NCBI GenBank assembly: GCA_947650365.1
Contig: OX393550.1
Span: 100,591,472-100,655,471, forward strand
DNA: 64,000 nucleotides
Direction of reading: 5' to 3'
Origin: Chamaelirium japonicum
Taxonomy: Eukaryota > Streptophyta > Magnoliopsida > Liliales > Melanthiaceae
The notes under the pieces were generated by a model that was not told the origin of the DNA, did no database searches, and saw only the letters and a program-made list of their open reading frames with translations. The position numbers and the translations under genes were made by a program. Every line of letters starts with the position of its first letter. The first letter of the stretch is position 1. Positions 11,011 through 23,100 of this stretch are shown piece after piece.

Positions 11011-13591
11011 TGTATGCGCAGAAAAGTTACGGGTCGTCTTTATTGCACAAAATGAGATTACAAGGGTGGCCGGGACTCGGGTGGCTCGGGTGTGGCGAGT
11101 CCGGGTTGCAGCGAGTGTTGATCAGGGGATTGTGGGAGAGATCTTCTAGAGGATCCCTTTGATCCGCGTCTCCACGTGGTGTTCGTGCGAGAGCTCTGAA
11201 GGGGTTGCCCAGGACAGGGGTTTTTACAAGGTGAGGGTTTTTTTTGAGAGGCTAAAGAATATCCGTCGTTTCTTTGGTCCCTTCCATGCTTCGCGCTTCC
11301 TCGGCTAGGGGGTCTTCAGCTTCGTTCCTCGGTCTTCGTGTCTTCCTCGCTCCTTTCTTGACCTCGGCGTCCTTGATTGTCGGTTCGCGGAGTCGATCGT
11401 GCTTTTGGCGTCGGCTTTTGGCTTTGGTTTTTTAGCTTTGGCTTGGCTCCACCGTGGCTCTGGCTTTTGCTTTGCTTCGGCGCTTTGGACATAGCCGGGA
11501 GAGACTTGCGATGCTTTCGTTCTTCCGGACTTCGCGTCGTATCGGCTAGAACGTGCGGTGCTTTTGCTCGTGGCCGGCGTAGTCGCTTGGCTTTGGCACT
11601 TGCGTTGCTTTGGCGTGGGCTTTACTAGGGCTTTGCTTTGGCTTCTTGCGTAGGCTTTAGCTTCAGCATCAACTCGGTCTTCTTCTTCGAACGACGTGGG
11701 CTACTTCTCCGGTGCTTCGACGGTTTGGGTGTCGGATGGACTTCTTTTCTTCTCCGGGCTTCCTTGGCGTGATCGGAGTCGAAGAATGATTTCGAAGATA
11801 GTGGGGGTAGCACCGATCTCTGTGCGACGGTTGTGGCGTCGGCTTTTGTTGATGAAGACGGTGGGGGTAGCGATGGTTGTAGCGTCGGCTTTTGTTGATG
11901 AAGACGGCGGGGGTGGCGACGCTTCAGGCGGTCTGCTCCAGGCTTTCTTCTTCGTGGATGGCTCAGACGTTTGTCGAAGGCGACGGGGTGATGATGCTTC
12001 GTTTCTCTTCTCCGGGCTTTGGAGCTTGATCGGAGTGGAGGATTTGGAGCCGACGGGGTAGTGCCGCTCCGAGCTTCTTCTCCGGCCTTTGCTTCTGGCG
12101 TCTTCGGAGTCAAAGGGTCTTCTTCTCCGAGCTTTCTTCTTCGTGCACGAAGTTGAAGTCTTGATCTTCGTGTGCAAGGGTCTTCACGTCGATGAGGGCT
12201 TTCAATGGACTAAGCCGATCCCGAAGGGACAGGCTTGCCCGTGCCTCGTGAAGCCTTGGGTCGATGAAGAAGCGTCTCCTCTTCTGCAAAGCTCCTGCAC
12301 TTCGTCTTGTGATCTTCGACCTTGGCGACGGTTGTGGCGTCGGCTTCTTTTCCGAGCGTATTCGGCGTAATCAGAGTTGAAGGCTTTGTTGAAGATGACG
12401 GGTGTAGCGCCGCTTCGTTCTTCTTCTCCGGGCTTTTGAGCTTGATCGGAGTCGAAGGCTTTGTTGAAGATGACGGGTGTAGCGCCGCTTCGTTCTTCTC
12501 CTCCGGGCTTTTTAGCTTGATCGGAGTCGAAGGCTTTGTTGAAGATGACGGGTGTAGCGCCGCTTCGTTCTTCTTCTCCGGGCTTTTGAGCTTGATCGGA
12601 GTCGAAGGCTTGTTGGAGACGACGGGGTAGTGCCGCTCCGATCTTCTTCTCCGGCCTTTGCTTCTGGCGTCTTTGGAGTCAAAGGGTCTTCTTCTCCGAG
12701 CTTTCTTCTTCGTGCACGGAGTCGAAGGCTTGATCTTCTTGTGCAAGGGTCTTCACGTTGATGAGGGCTTTCAATGGACTAAGCCGATCCCGAAGGGACA
12801 GGCTTGCCCGTGCCTCGTGAAGCCTTGGGTCGATGAAGAGCGCGTCTCCTCTTCTGCAGAGCTTCCTCGCCTTGCCATCTGACCTCTTGAGCCTTCCCCC
12901 TCCCCCTCTATTTATAGGCAAAAGGGGAGGGGGGAGAGATATGGGAAGTTTTAATTTTAAATCCCTTTAATATCTCCCTCATAATTACCCGGGATTTATT
13001 CATCCATTGATGAGGGGAATAACATTTATTTGCTTTCCTTTCCTGGCGGGGCAATTATGGCTGGATTTTGCACACGAAATCGATGGCGACCCGGCTCTTC
13101 TTCTTGTCCGTTGGATCGAGGGATCGGCGCAGATCCGCGCGTGAGCAGACGTCATACACAACCTCCCCCCGCGCATAGCGGTAGTTCTTTCCTTTTCTTT
13201 CTTTTCTTTCCTTTTCTTTTCTTTCCTTTCTTTTCTTTTTCCTTTTCTTTCCTTTCTTTTCTTTCCTTTTCTTTTCTTTCCTTTCTTTCCTTTCCTTTTA
13301 TTTTCTTTCCTTTCTTTTCTTTTTCCTTTGCAAGGCCGGCCACCCCATAGGGGTCCGGACCCTAGTATAGGGCCGACCCCCTAGGGGGTTCGGGTTCTAG
13401 TGTAGGGCCGGCCGGGTGGGCCCCATTTGAGGGTGGGCCCGCCCGGCTCCTTTGTCGGGCACGAGTCGGGTCCGGGTCCGGGTCCGCACTGGTGCGTGCA
13501 AGTCAGGTCCGAGTCGGAGCGCGCGTCGGGTTTGCATCCGTGTTGGCGCACGTAAGTCGGGTCCGGGTTAGACAAAATTCGTGTGTCTACA
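11011..13591 (-). repeat. 3' LTR of the gypsy element (2.58 kb)
   Basis: On the minus strand it starts TGTAGACACACG at 13591 and ends with CA at 11011. It aligns along its length with 23793-26222. The main difference is an extra segment of roughly 130 bp at about 11127-11260, absent from the other LTR. Shared parts include a TATAAATA box (12909-12916), a CTTTT-rich tract (13186-13330) and about three copies of a 75 bp repeat (12376-12620). Confidence 0.9.
12376..12620 (-). repeat. 75-bp tandem repeat within the 3' LTR
   Basis: About three units, each containing GAAGATGACGGGTGTAGCG and CTCCGGGCTTTT. The same array lies in the 5' LTR at about 25050-25290, so it predates insertion. Confidence 0.85.
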
Positions 13592-13602
13592 AATGCCCCC
13601 TC
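13592..13602 (-). promoter_or_regulatory. Polypurine tract of the gypsy element
   Basis: GAGGGGGCATT (minus strand) directly precedes the TG of the 3' LTR, the position where plus-strand DNA synthesis is primed. Confidence 0.7.
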
Positions 13603-15782
13603 AAGGACGAGTGTGTCGATGAGAACGTGTAGGGTTTGGACACGTAAGAATCGTAGAGCACTTGTCCTTGATTCCTTTTGTGGGCGGGGTCGGGGGTCTA
13701 TTTAAGGACCCCCACCTCCTTCATCCAACGTTCTGCTCTTCGTGAAGGTTCCGCCGGCTTCTGGAGACCGCCGTCGGAAGAGAGCTGTCTGGGGTTGCAC
13801 GCGACTTGCTCCGTCTTCCCGGTGTCGCCTCTTTCGTCGGCGGCGGTGGCAATGGTGCGCGATCTGAAGGCGATGCACCTCGGTGGAGTATTGGCGATGG
13901 TGACGCACCTCGACGCGATGAGGAGGAGGTGGAGCCATTGCAAGCGAGGCGAGGTTCCCCTCTTTCTTTTTTTTTTGTGTGTGTGTCTTCCCCTTTGTGT
14001 GCGCGGAGCACAGCAGCAGCGGCGGTGGCTGGCTACGGCGCGCGCGGAGGTCGGGGTGCAGGCAGGCGGTGGACGCAGGTCGGACGCGGGCGGCGATGGC
14101 TCGCGGAGGCAGCAGCAGCAGCGGCGGGCGGTGGCCGAGCTTGGCTTGAGCGGTGCAGGGGCGGCGATCGGTGGCCGGGCCAGGGTTGAAGATGGCAGCC
14201 CTTGTGGGGGCTGTGTGCTCTTAAAGAAGAGAGGAGGGGGGCTGCGGTTTGGCACAGGAGAGATCCGGCCGTGTGCGGGTGCTGGACTGCGGCTCCCCCT
14301 CATCTCTTCTTTCCTTTCTCTTCTTCTCTTTCTTTCTTTCTTTCTTTCTCTTTTTTTTTCTCTTTCCTTTTCTCTGTTCCGTCCCTTTTTTTTTCTTTCC
14401 TTTTTCTCTGTTCCGTCCCCTTTTTTTTTCCTTTCCTTTTTCTCTGTTCCGTCCCTTTTTTTCTTTCCTTTTTCTTTTTCTTTTCCCGCTTGCTCTCTTT
14501 TTTTTTTGTTCGCTCAGCACAGCAGCAGCAACAACGGTGGCTTGCGAAGGCGGCGGGGCGAGCACGCGGGTCGCGCTGGGTCCACGAAGGAGGCGGCGCG
14601 CGGGGTCGAGACAGGGGCGACGCGCGGGTGCAGCATGGGGCGCGGGGCCGGACGCAGGCGGTGCAGGGTGCAGGGCCGGAGGCCGGCCGGTGTGCGGGCG
14701 CGCGGCGTGCGGGCGATCGAGCGCGGGCGGCGCTGGGTGCAGGGCCGGAGGCCGGCCGGCGTGCGGGTGCGGGCGGCGCTGGGTGCAGGGCTGGCGTGCG
14801 GGCGGTCGGGCGCGGGCGGCGCTGGGTGCAAGGCCGGGGGCCGGGCGGCGGCGTTGCAGGGTCGGGGCCGGGCCGCGATGGGCGCGAGGCCGAGGCGCCC
14901 GCCCCCTTTCTCGGTCCCGTAAGAGAAGAAGGAGGGGGCTGCGGGCCCCCCTCCCGTTTGTTTCCTTCCTTCCCTTTTTATTTATTTTTTATTTATTTAT
15001 TTTTTTTTGGCTGTCGGGCACAGATTGGGGAGAGGGGGCTGCGGGCCCGGTTGCTGCTGCTGTGTCCATCCCCCTTTTTTTTTCCTTTTTTTTTTCTCTG
15101 CTGCTGGTCAGGTGCGGAGGACAACAGTAGCAGTGGTGCATGGCGCAAGAGCTGCGGCGCGGCGGCATCCGGCATGGGCGTGGAGTGCGATGCAGGCGCG
15201 GGCCGTGGGCGGAGCGCAATAGCGGCGTAGGTGCGGCACGAGGCGCAGAGGCCAGCTGGTGCAGCGTAGGGCCCGGAGGCCGGGCGCGGACTCCAATGTG
15301 CGAGGTGCGGGCACGGAGCGACAAGGCGGTGTCAGGCTTGGAGGCTGGGCGCGCAGGGTCGAAGTGACGAGGTTGTAGGCAGGCTACCACGTCAGCCGCA
15401 GGCGGCAGGCGCGTGGAGCGGTGTCGGCGCGAGTGGCGACGGGGCCCAAGCAGCGGTTGGTGCGAGCGGTGGCCAGGAGGGTGGCACAGCAGCGGCGCGC
15501 AGGAGGGGTCTGGCTGGGCTGGAGGTTGGCGATGAGACGGCAGGTGGTGGTCTAGCGCAAGAGTTGCACGAGTGTGACCGACTGCGGGCCCAACACAGGC
15601 GGGCCGACAGGGGATCGGGATCCCACTGTGGCCAGGTTCTTGGCTCCTCCCTCTCCATGGGGTCGCGGGCTTTCAAGGGGCTGTGGCCCCCTTCTTCAGC
15701 TCTCTCTTCTTTCTTTCTTTCTTTTTTTTTTTTGATCGGCTGCTCCACCAAATTTGACTTGCTTCCACTTTTGTCTTTTCAG

Positions 15783-16430
15783 GATTCGAGCTTCGAGAGT
15801 TTGGCTTCGCCGGGGTGAGTTGCTGAGGACTTTTCCTACGGGAGTGGCGCCTTCGCTTCCCCTTGTGCCTTTTCAGGATGCGAGCTCTCGAGATTTTGGC
15901 CTCGCCGGGGTAAGTTGCTGAGGACTTCTCCTACGGGAGTGGCGCCTTCGCCTCCCCTTGTGCCTTCTCGGGATTCGAGCTTCGGAGGTTTTGGCTTCGC
16001 CGGGGCGAGTTGCTGAGGACTTCTCCTACGGGAGTGGTGCCTTCGTTTCCCCTTATGCCTTTTCAAGATGCAAGCTTTCGCTTGACCCGGTGGGGTGTCG
16101 ACTCCTGGCCTCGGGGGGACGTTTAGTACCTCTGTGGCTTCGAGACGAAGGATCCTTCAGCGACTTGGAGGTGGAGGACACTTCAACGGCTCGGAGACGA
16201 AGACTCGCTTGGCGGCTTGGAGGTGGAGGACTCTTCGATGGCTTGGAGACGAAGGCTCCTTTGGCGGCTTGGAGGTGGAGGACTCTTCGACGGCTCGAAG
16301 ACGAAGACTCGCTTGGCGGCTCGGAGGTGGAGGACTCTTCGACGGCTTGGAGACGAAGGCTCCTTTGGCGGCTTGGAGACGAAGCATTCTTCGGCGGCTT
16401 GGAGCCGAAGGGTTCTTCAGCGGAGTGTTG
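15783..16430 (+). repeat. Two short tandem-repeat blocks inside the gypsy element
   Basis: Block 1 (15783-16060) has about three units of 92-95 bp, each containing TTGGCTTCGCCGGGG and CTACGGGAGTGG. Block 2 (16145-16430) repeats units of roughly 30-60 bp around GGCTTGGAGGTGGAGGACTC and GAGACGAAG. The open frames across these blocks are repeat-driven. Confidence 0.8.
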
Positions 16431-16904
16431 TCGCCTTCTTGGTGCGGGAACGTAATGACAACGGCACGGCGAGAGGACAAGACGAAGCCGAGTGTGGTGA
16501 CGCTCGCTTGGTGCGAGGACGAGTCGGAGACTTCGGAGGCCAGGGAAGGTAGCTCCTTTGTCTTCCTTTTTTTTTTTTTGAGGTTGCGAAGGATACGGTC
16601 GTTGCCGATGTATCCGCCTATCTTTGGGTTACTGCATTTGACTCCGGTGGCAGTCCCAATCCTTCGGGTTTTTGTCTTTAAGGGACTGACGACCTTCGGA
16701 TGGGCTCGAGCTTTTGCACGAACTTGGCGGATTTCAAGGCGGATGACTTTTTGTTTGCAGAGTAGACGCACACCTTCTTGGAGGGTGGCGAGCTCCATTG
16801 CTTGCGACGGTCTTAGCTGCGACCAACGGAGAGAGAATTCGGTTGGAGGGGCTTCACACGCTTGCTACTGCAGACTTGGTTCGGATGCAGAAGAAGGTGG
16901 AGGT

Positions 16905-17453
16905 CGTTCGTGCGTCGCTTCAAAAGTCGGAGTCCCGTTTGGGGGATGCTCGAGCGACTAAGAAGACTTCTGGAGCAGGGTTTGCGAAACAGCGAGAAGG
17001 GCTGACGAAGTGCTAAAGCTGGCGGAGCGATCGAGAAGGCTTCCGCAGCGAACCTTGCGAAGCAGCATGCTTAGCTGGCGATGCGTTGGAAGTTGACGGC
17101 TTCTCTACCTCTAGAGTCGCAGCGTGTGTAAGTTGCAGGAGGCGAGCTGGTCCGGCGCCTTAAAGACTTTGACTTGCTACTCGTGCGTCGCTTTAGAAAC
17201 TGGAGTTCCGTTTGGGGGAAAGCTCAAGCGACCGAGAAGACTTCTGGAGCAGGGCTTGCGAGGCGGCGTGAAAAGCTAACGAAGTGCCGGAAGCTGGTGG
17301 AGTGATCGAGAAGGCTTCCGGAGCGATCCTTGCGAAGTAGCGTGCATAGCTGGCGACGCGTCGGAAGTTAACGACTGCTCTACCCCGGGAGTTACAGCGC
17401 GTGTAGGCCGCAGGAGGCGAGCTGCTTCAGCGCCTCAAGGACTTTGACTTTCT
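16905..17453 (+). repeat. Tandem repeat, two copies of about 275 bp
   Basis: Copies at about 16905-17178 and 17180-17453 share the order CGTGCGTCGCTT, CCGTTTGGGGGA, GAAGACTTCTGGAGCAGGG, GCAGGAGGCGAGCTG. Plus-strand translation of the first (16798-17016) is charged and Leu-rich, with coiled-coil character (LVRMQKKVEVVRASLQKSES). Diverged copies carry stops. Confidence 0.75.
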
Positions 17454-17712
17454 TGTCAGCTTTTGATTTGCTAACTGAACTTGTGGATCTGCACTCGTTT
17501 TTCTCTGGGCCGGCCTTCTTGGAACGATGTTGGGATTTTTTTTTTTTTTTTGTCTGGACTGAACCTTTGTAGGTTGCCTACGTACCCTACTGAGAGGGAT
17601 CAAGTCGCACGTAGTTCGTTTATTCCCTTTTTTTATTTTTATTTTTATTTTTATATATTTTATTATTATTTTATTATTATTTTTTTTTTTTGGCAAGGGG
17701 GGTAACCTTGCG

Positions 17713-19638
17713 CTAGGCAAAGTACCTTTTGAGGGACTTGCCGCTGGTAGGCAGAGTCGCCACTGGTTCGCAGCTGTCGCCCGTCTTCTTCACTTCAATG
17801 TAGTTAGAAGTGAAGACCTTCCTGACTGGAGTCTTGATGATTGCTGGAGTTTGACTGGAGTCGATGCCTTGGCGATTTGGAAGGATTTGTTCGCCGCTTT
17901 TGCAGAGACGAGCTTGAGCCTTTGTCAGGTGATGTGGTATTGCAGCTGAGGGTAGTGAACCCATGTGCGCCATGCTTTCTTTGTTGCAGCTGGATTTGAA
18001 CATCAACTCGGTGGAGTTTTGCCCCCAAGTATTTTCTGGCTTGATTGCGAGTTGCTTGGGGCTGGTGTTCTCGGAAGACTCGATTGAGCTCGAGACGTGC
18101 AACAGACCATGTAACGGCAGTGTCGTTTCTTGCAAAGTGATGAAGTTGTCCTTGGGGAATGCAGACGCTGGTTCCTTTGTTGGAGTGGAAGGCGATCGTC
18201 CTAGTTTGCGAAGCCATTGAGGTACGAGCTGCAGGACTGAAGCAGCTTGAGCAGGCAACGGAATGTACCGCATCAACCTTGATTTGAAGTTGCTGTGAAT
18301 TTTTCGTCTCGATGCTGGCGCTTCTTTGCCTTTGTGCACCGTCTGGCTGGAAGATGCCACTGGTTTTGCAAGTGGAGAGGTTTTGTCCTTCGCAGCTGCT
18401 TTGACTTCCTGGGCTCGTGGAGCCTTTGCTGGAGGAGCTTCGTTGGCGACGATGCTTCTTCCCATGCTTTTGATGTTGGTGTCGCTTTCTTCATCGGCTT
18501 TCCGTAGCACTTGGTGGACTTCCATCACGTAGCAGGAGACCTTGAAGTCTTGATCAGCTTCAAGGGAGCGATTGGGAAAGAACTCCTGGAGTGTCGCCAG
18601 CTTTGGGCATATTTGTTGGAGAAGATTTTTCGGACTTGCTGGTGGTACTTCGGACGTCTTTCTTCATGGAGCTTCATTCTTTTCCTTAAAGGACTTTCTT
18701 CTGAGGAGTTTTCTTGCCGCCCGGTCTTTCTTGTGGTTAGCCAGACGTGCTATCCTATAGCTTGATCGTCGCGGCCTTCTCCTTCGAGGTGCCGTAGCCC
18801 GTGTGTTTTCATCAGTAAGATCTTCCTCGCCAAGGTGAAGAACTGGTGCTGCGACTGAAGGCACTTCTTTGATCGGAAGGACTTGCTCTTTTGGAGACTG
18901 TACTGATTCATCTTCTGATCCCCAGCCAGTTGGCTTGACTTCTTCGTTTGGAATCTAAGGAGGCCTGGAGTAGAGGACGTGATAGTCAAATTTGCCCGAT
19001 GGTTGGCCTAGCAGGTTGAATTCGGGGCTTCTTTGTTCGTTTCTCGCTTTGAGCATGTGCCGGAATGTAGCTTTGTTTGGAAAAGGGAGTGCTTGTATGA
19101 GAGGCGGTTGCCCCCAAGACAGTAAGGATTTGGCCCTAGGTACTGTAGGAGCATGCCGTTGTCGTCTTCTTGGACTACCCCCCTTCTTTGAGTCATCAAC
19201 GGTGGACTGCCCCCCTTCTGCGAGGACCGGCGGGGCATCTTGCAACTCGTCGTCCGAAGTAGAAGAATCACCGTTGTCAGTTGCAATAACGGAGATGTGA
19301 TTGACGGCTGTCATGGGTGGGTGGGCGGGTGTCGAAGCGAGGTCCTCGACTGGCATTCCTAAACGATCTAACATCGACTTCTTCTTTGACTGCTTGACTG
19401 GCCTGAGCCTTTCGAACATGGATGTACGCTTTAGATTCGACCGGCTTTGATCGCTTTTGTTTTGCTTCTGGAGTAGGGCTGGGCACCGAGCCTGTTGCCG
19501 TCTTCTTTTGCTGTCGGGATGGCTAGCGTAGGCAAAGCGTGCATCAGAGATTGTCGATCCTTCAGCTGCTTCTTCTACCATCTTTGCCCCGATGTAGTTG
19601 GAGGTGAAGGTCTTTTTTGCTGCAATCCTGACGACCAA
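17713..19638 (-). pseudogene. Second, shortened copy of the gypsy gag-pol linker
   Basis: After a frame change near 19600 the minus strand repeats motifs already seen upstream. These are LLGQPSGKFDYHVLYSRPP (near 19000), EVKPTGWGSEDES, VEVHQVLRKADEE near 18500, KAPRAQEVKAAAKDKTSPL and, near 18000, WGQNSTELMFKSSCNKES with LTKAQARLCKSGEQILPNRQ. The protease-like segment is missing from this copy. It ends at a stop at 17713. I read it as a diverged tandem duplication of the 21.85-19.0 kb region with a deletion. Confidence 0.7.
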
Positions 19639-20108
19639 TTGGAGCCAATGCCTCGGTGGTTCGGGAGAATTTGTTCGCCGCTTTGAAACAACCGAGCTTG
19701 AGTCTTCGTCATCCCATGTGGAATTGCTGCTGGGGGAAGTGTGCCCATGGCGCTTTCTCTGTCGTAGCCGGCTTTGAACAGCAACTTAGCAGCATTTTGC
19801 CCGCAACTTCCTTTCGGCTTGAATCCAAGCTGATTGGGGTCGATTGATTCGACAGGTCTGCTCGGGTTCGGAGCTTGCGTCAGGTTAGGTAATGGCAACG
19901 TCATTTCTTGCAGAGTGATGACGTTGGCCTGTGATAACGACGGGGCCAGATTTCTTACCAGAGTAGAAGGCGATCACTCAGCTTTACGGAGCCACTGGGG
20001 TACGAGACGCAGGACTGGCATCGCTTGGACGGGCAACGAAGTATGTTGCATTGCTCTTGACTCGGAACTGATGCGCGTCCTTTGCCTCGATCTTGGCGCT
20101 TCTTGGAC

Positions 20109-23100
20109 CTAGAGTTTCGCCTTGTCAGAAGGTTGCACTGGATTTGTGGGAAGTGGAGTCTTATCATGCTTCACTTCTTCAATCTTCTGGGCTCGAGGGG
20201 CTTTAGCTGGAAGAACTTCCGTAACTAGGTCTCTTGCCTGGTAGAACTTGGCGTCGGCCAAATGTGCCTCGGCCTCATTGAATGGCTTGTCATCAGTAAT
20301 TATGCATTTCTCCATGCCTTCTTCGTAGTACTTGAGGCACTGGTGCCATGTGGACACTACGACGCCATTCTCGTGTAGCCATGGCCTGCCTAACAGGAGG
20401 TGATATGACGTCTGGCAATCGATGATGTGGAAGAGGACCATTGTATCTAGCAGGCCGATTGAAAGCTTTAGGCAGATGATTCCGATAGTAGACTGTCCGC
20501 CCTGGTTGAACCCTTGAATGACCAATTGGCTGGGCGAGAGCTGGTCGTTGGTGATGCCGAGTTGCCGCATTGTCTGGATAGGCATGATGTTGACGTCGGA
20601 GCCATAGTCCAATAGGATTCGATTCACTAGCTTCTCCTTGATGTATCCTGAAACGTAGACAGGCCGGTTGTGCAATCGTGTCCCGCGTTGCAAGTCCTCA
20701 TCTGAAAAGGTTATAGTCGCATCATACGAGGCCAGAGCTTTGCCCTTCTGGTCATCCTTCCTCTTCCTCTTGTAGCTATCCGGGTCGGCCAAGGCCACAG
20801 CCATTGCTAGGCGAGCCTTCTTCGGAAGATGCAAACCTTCTACGAGCGGCAAGTGCAGGATTGCTTCGTCACGAGAGGCAGTGTCCCCTTTGTCGGAATC
20901 GTCTCCCTCGTCAGTGGAGTCGCCTTCTTCAGAAGTTTCGATTTCGCCTTTTCCTTCCAATGCCTTATGGACTTCGACCATGCAACAAGACACCCTGATG
21001 TGTTGATCAACTGGGAGGAAGTGATCCGGGAAGAATTCTTGCAGTGTTGCAGGTTCTGGAAGGCTTTGCTGGAGGAGATCATTTTGGCTTGCTGGCGGCA
21101 CTTTGAACACCTTCCTTCCTGGAGTCTTGCTTTTCTTCTTGTAGGTTTGGCATTCTGGAAATCTCCTTATCACACGGTCTTGCTTTTGTTGCCTTTCTTG
21201 TCATGGCTTTCGCCGCTGTGGTAGCATGACCCATGCCTCTTCGTCGATGGATTCCCCTCCGCTAAGATGATGATCGGTAGCAGTAACTGGTTCCCTTGAA
21301 GGCACTTGTTCTTTCGGAGGCTCTACTGGCTCGTCTTCCGATCCCCAGTCGGTGGGCTTGATTTCTTCGATCGAAATAGATGGAGGCTTTGAGTAGAGGA
21401 CGTAATAGTCGAACTTCCCCGAAGGCTGGCCCAGCAGACTGACTTCTGGATCTCCCTGCTCGTATCTTTTCCAGAGAGCGCATTGGGACGTAGCTCGACT
21501 GGAAGGGACTCGCTCTTCCTGAAGCTCCACTGGCTCGTCTTCTGATTCCCAGCCGGTGGGCTTGATTTCGTCGATTGAAACGGACGGAGGCCTTGAGTAG
21601 AGGACGTAATAGTCGAACTTCCCCGAAGGCTGGCCCAGCAGACTAACTTCGGGATCTCCTTGCTCGTATCTCCTTTGGAGCATTCGTTGGGATGTGTCAT
21701 TGCTTGGAAGAGGTGCTGGCATGAGCGATGATTTCCCCCAGGGCAGTGGCATTTGTTCCTCAGCGAGCGCAGGAGTATGTTGGTATCGTTTCGAGATTTT
21801 CGACTGGGAAGTTGACTTCGCGGTTGGCCTCTGACGATTGATGCACAATTTGGGCGTACTTTGTCATGCAGCGACGAGTACCGGTGAGAAGGAACCGAAG
21901 GCGATGGACGTCATGTTGGCCGTAGCAACCTCTCCGGAGTCGATCTTTATTTTCCCTTGCTTTGCGAGTGCCATTATTTTCTCCTTGAAGACGAATCATC
22001 TCTCGATGGGATGACTTACCACTCGGTGGTATTTGCAGAAGAGAGGGTCGTCGATGCGATACATCTGCTCGGGCCTCTTTGAAGAAGGGAGCTCTATCAT
22101 CTTCTCTTGCAGCAGTTGGTCGAACATGGAGGAGACTTCCGAGTCTGGGAAGGGGTACTCCTTGGCTTCGAGCTCCTCGAGAGTCATCCTTTGTCTTGGC
22201 GGTGGAGGCGGCGGTATGGCGACTCCCTTCTTCTGATCCGGCTTGCCACCGATCTTGAGCGGCTTGGAGGTTGAGTCGACGTCCGCAACATTGACTTGCT
22301 TCGGTTTCGGTGCCGGTGGCTTATCCTTCTTCTCCACCTTCAAGAAGTTTTTGTTCTTCGAGTCCCCGCGGCTTGCTAGGCTGAGTTCCATGTCGTGAGC
22401 CCGAGTTGCGAGTTCTTCGAAAGACCGGGGTTTGATACCCTTGAGGATGTACAGCAGGCCCCAGTGCATGCCTTGGGTGCACATTTCGATAGTCGAGTCC
22501 TCAGACAAGCGGTCCCGTAAATTCAATGCGAGGTTCCTCCATCTGTCGATGTAGTCGATCACCGGCTCATCTTTCCTTTGCTTAACGGCGGTGAGTTCGG
22601 TCATGCTGACAGTGCGTCTGGTACTGTAGAAGCGATTGAGGAACTCCCTCTCCATCTGATCCCAACTGTCGATGGTCCCTGGAGGAAGATCAACGTACCA
22701 GTCGAACGCGTTGCATTTGAGGGTGCGAACGAACTGTTTCACCATCTCTTCGCCATATGTGCCGGCGTTGTTGCAAGTTTTGATGAAGTGAGTAACGTGC
22801 TGTCTTGGATTTCCCTTTCCGTCGAAGTGCTGGAACTTTGGTGGCTGGAATCCGACTGGGAAGCGTAGCTGCTGAATCCTCGCGGTGTAGGGCTTCGAGT
22901 ATGCTGCCGTGATCGGAGGAAGGCCACTGCCGTGGGAGCGCATCATGTCGACTACCAACGCTTGGACTTACTGAGCATTCATCGTTGCCGTTGCCGGAGG
23001 TTGTGTGGCCACCGAGGCTGGCGCCGGGGAGACGACTTCCATTGGGACGGGAGCCGAGGAGAGCGCTGGAGTAACTGCTTGAATCGTCGGAACAACTTCT

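Larger units (their letters stand above)
13592..17480 (+). other. gypsy element 3' interior: low-complexity, possible antisense unit
   Basis: This is the 4 kb between the linker copies and the 3' LTR. On the plus strand, antisense to the element, there is a TATTTAAGG box at 13699-13707 followed by GC-rich sequence. Then come a C/T-rich tract (14300-14515), GGCCGG/GCGGGC-rich sequence (14560-15560), more pyrimidine tracts, the tandem repeats above and the coiled-coil frame at 16798-17016. Long plus-strand frames at 13678-14922 and 16095-16961 are compositionally biased and match nothing I recognise. Tat-lineage elements are known to carry antisense frames near the 3' LTR; whether this is one is inference. 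Confidence 0.4.

Noticed and set aside
12210-12746. 178-codon open frame on the minus strand in the LTR
   Set aside because: Comes from the 75 bp tandem repeat, whose length is a multiple of three; the same frame occurs in the other LTR at 24885-25421.
13678-14922. 414-codon open frame on the plus strand
   Set aside because: Driven by GC-rich and C/T-rich low-complexity sequence inside the gypsy element; no domain, and other frames are open over the same stretch.
16095-16961. 288-codon open frame on the plus strand
   Set aside because: Mostly translated tandem repeats (GGCTTGGAGGTGGAGG units).
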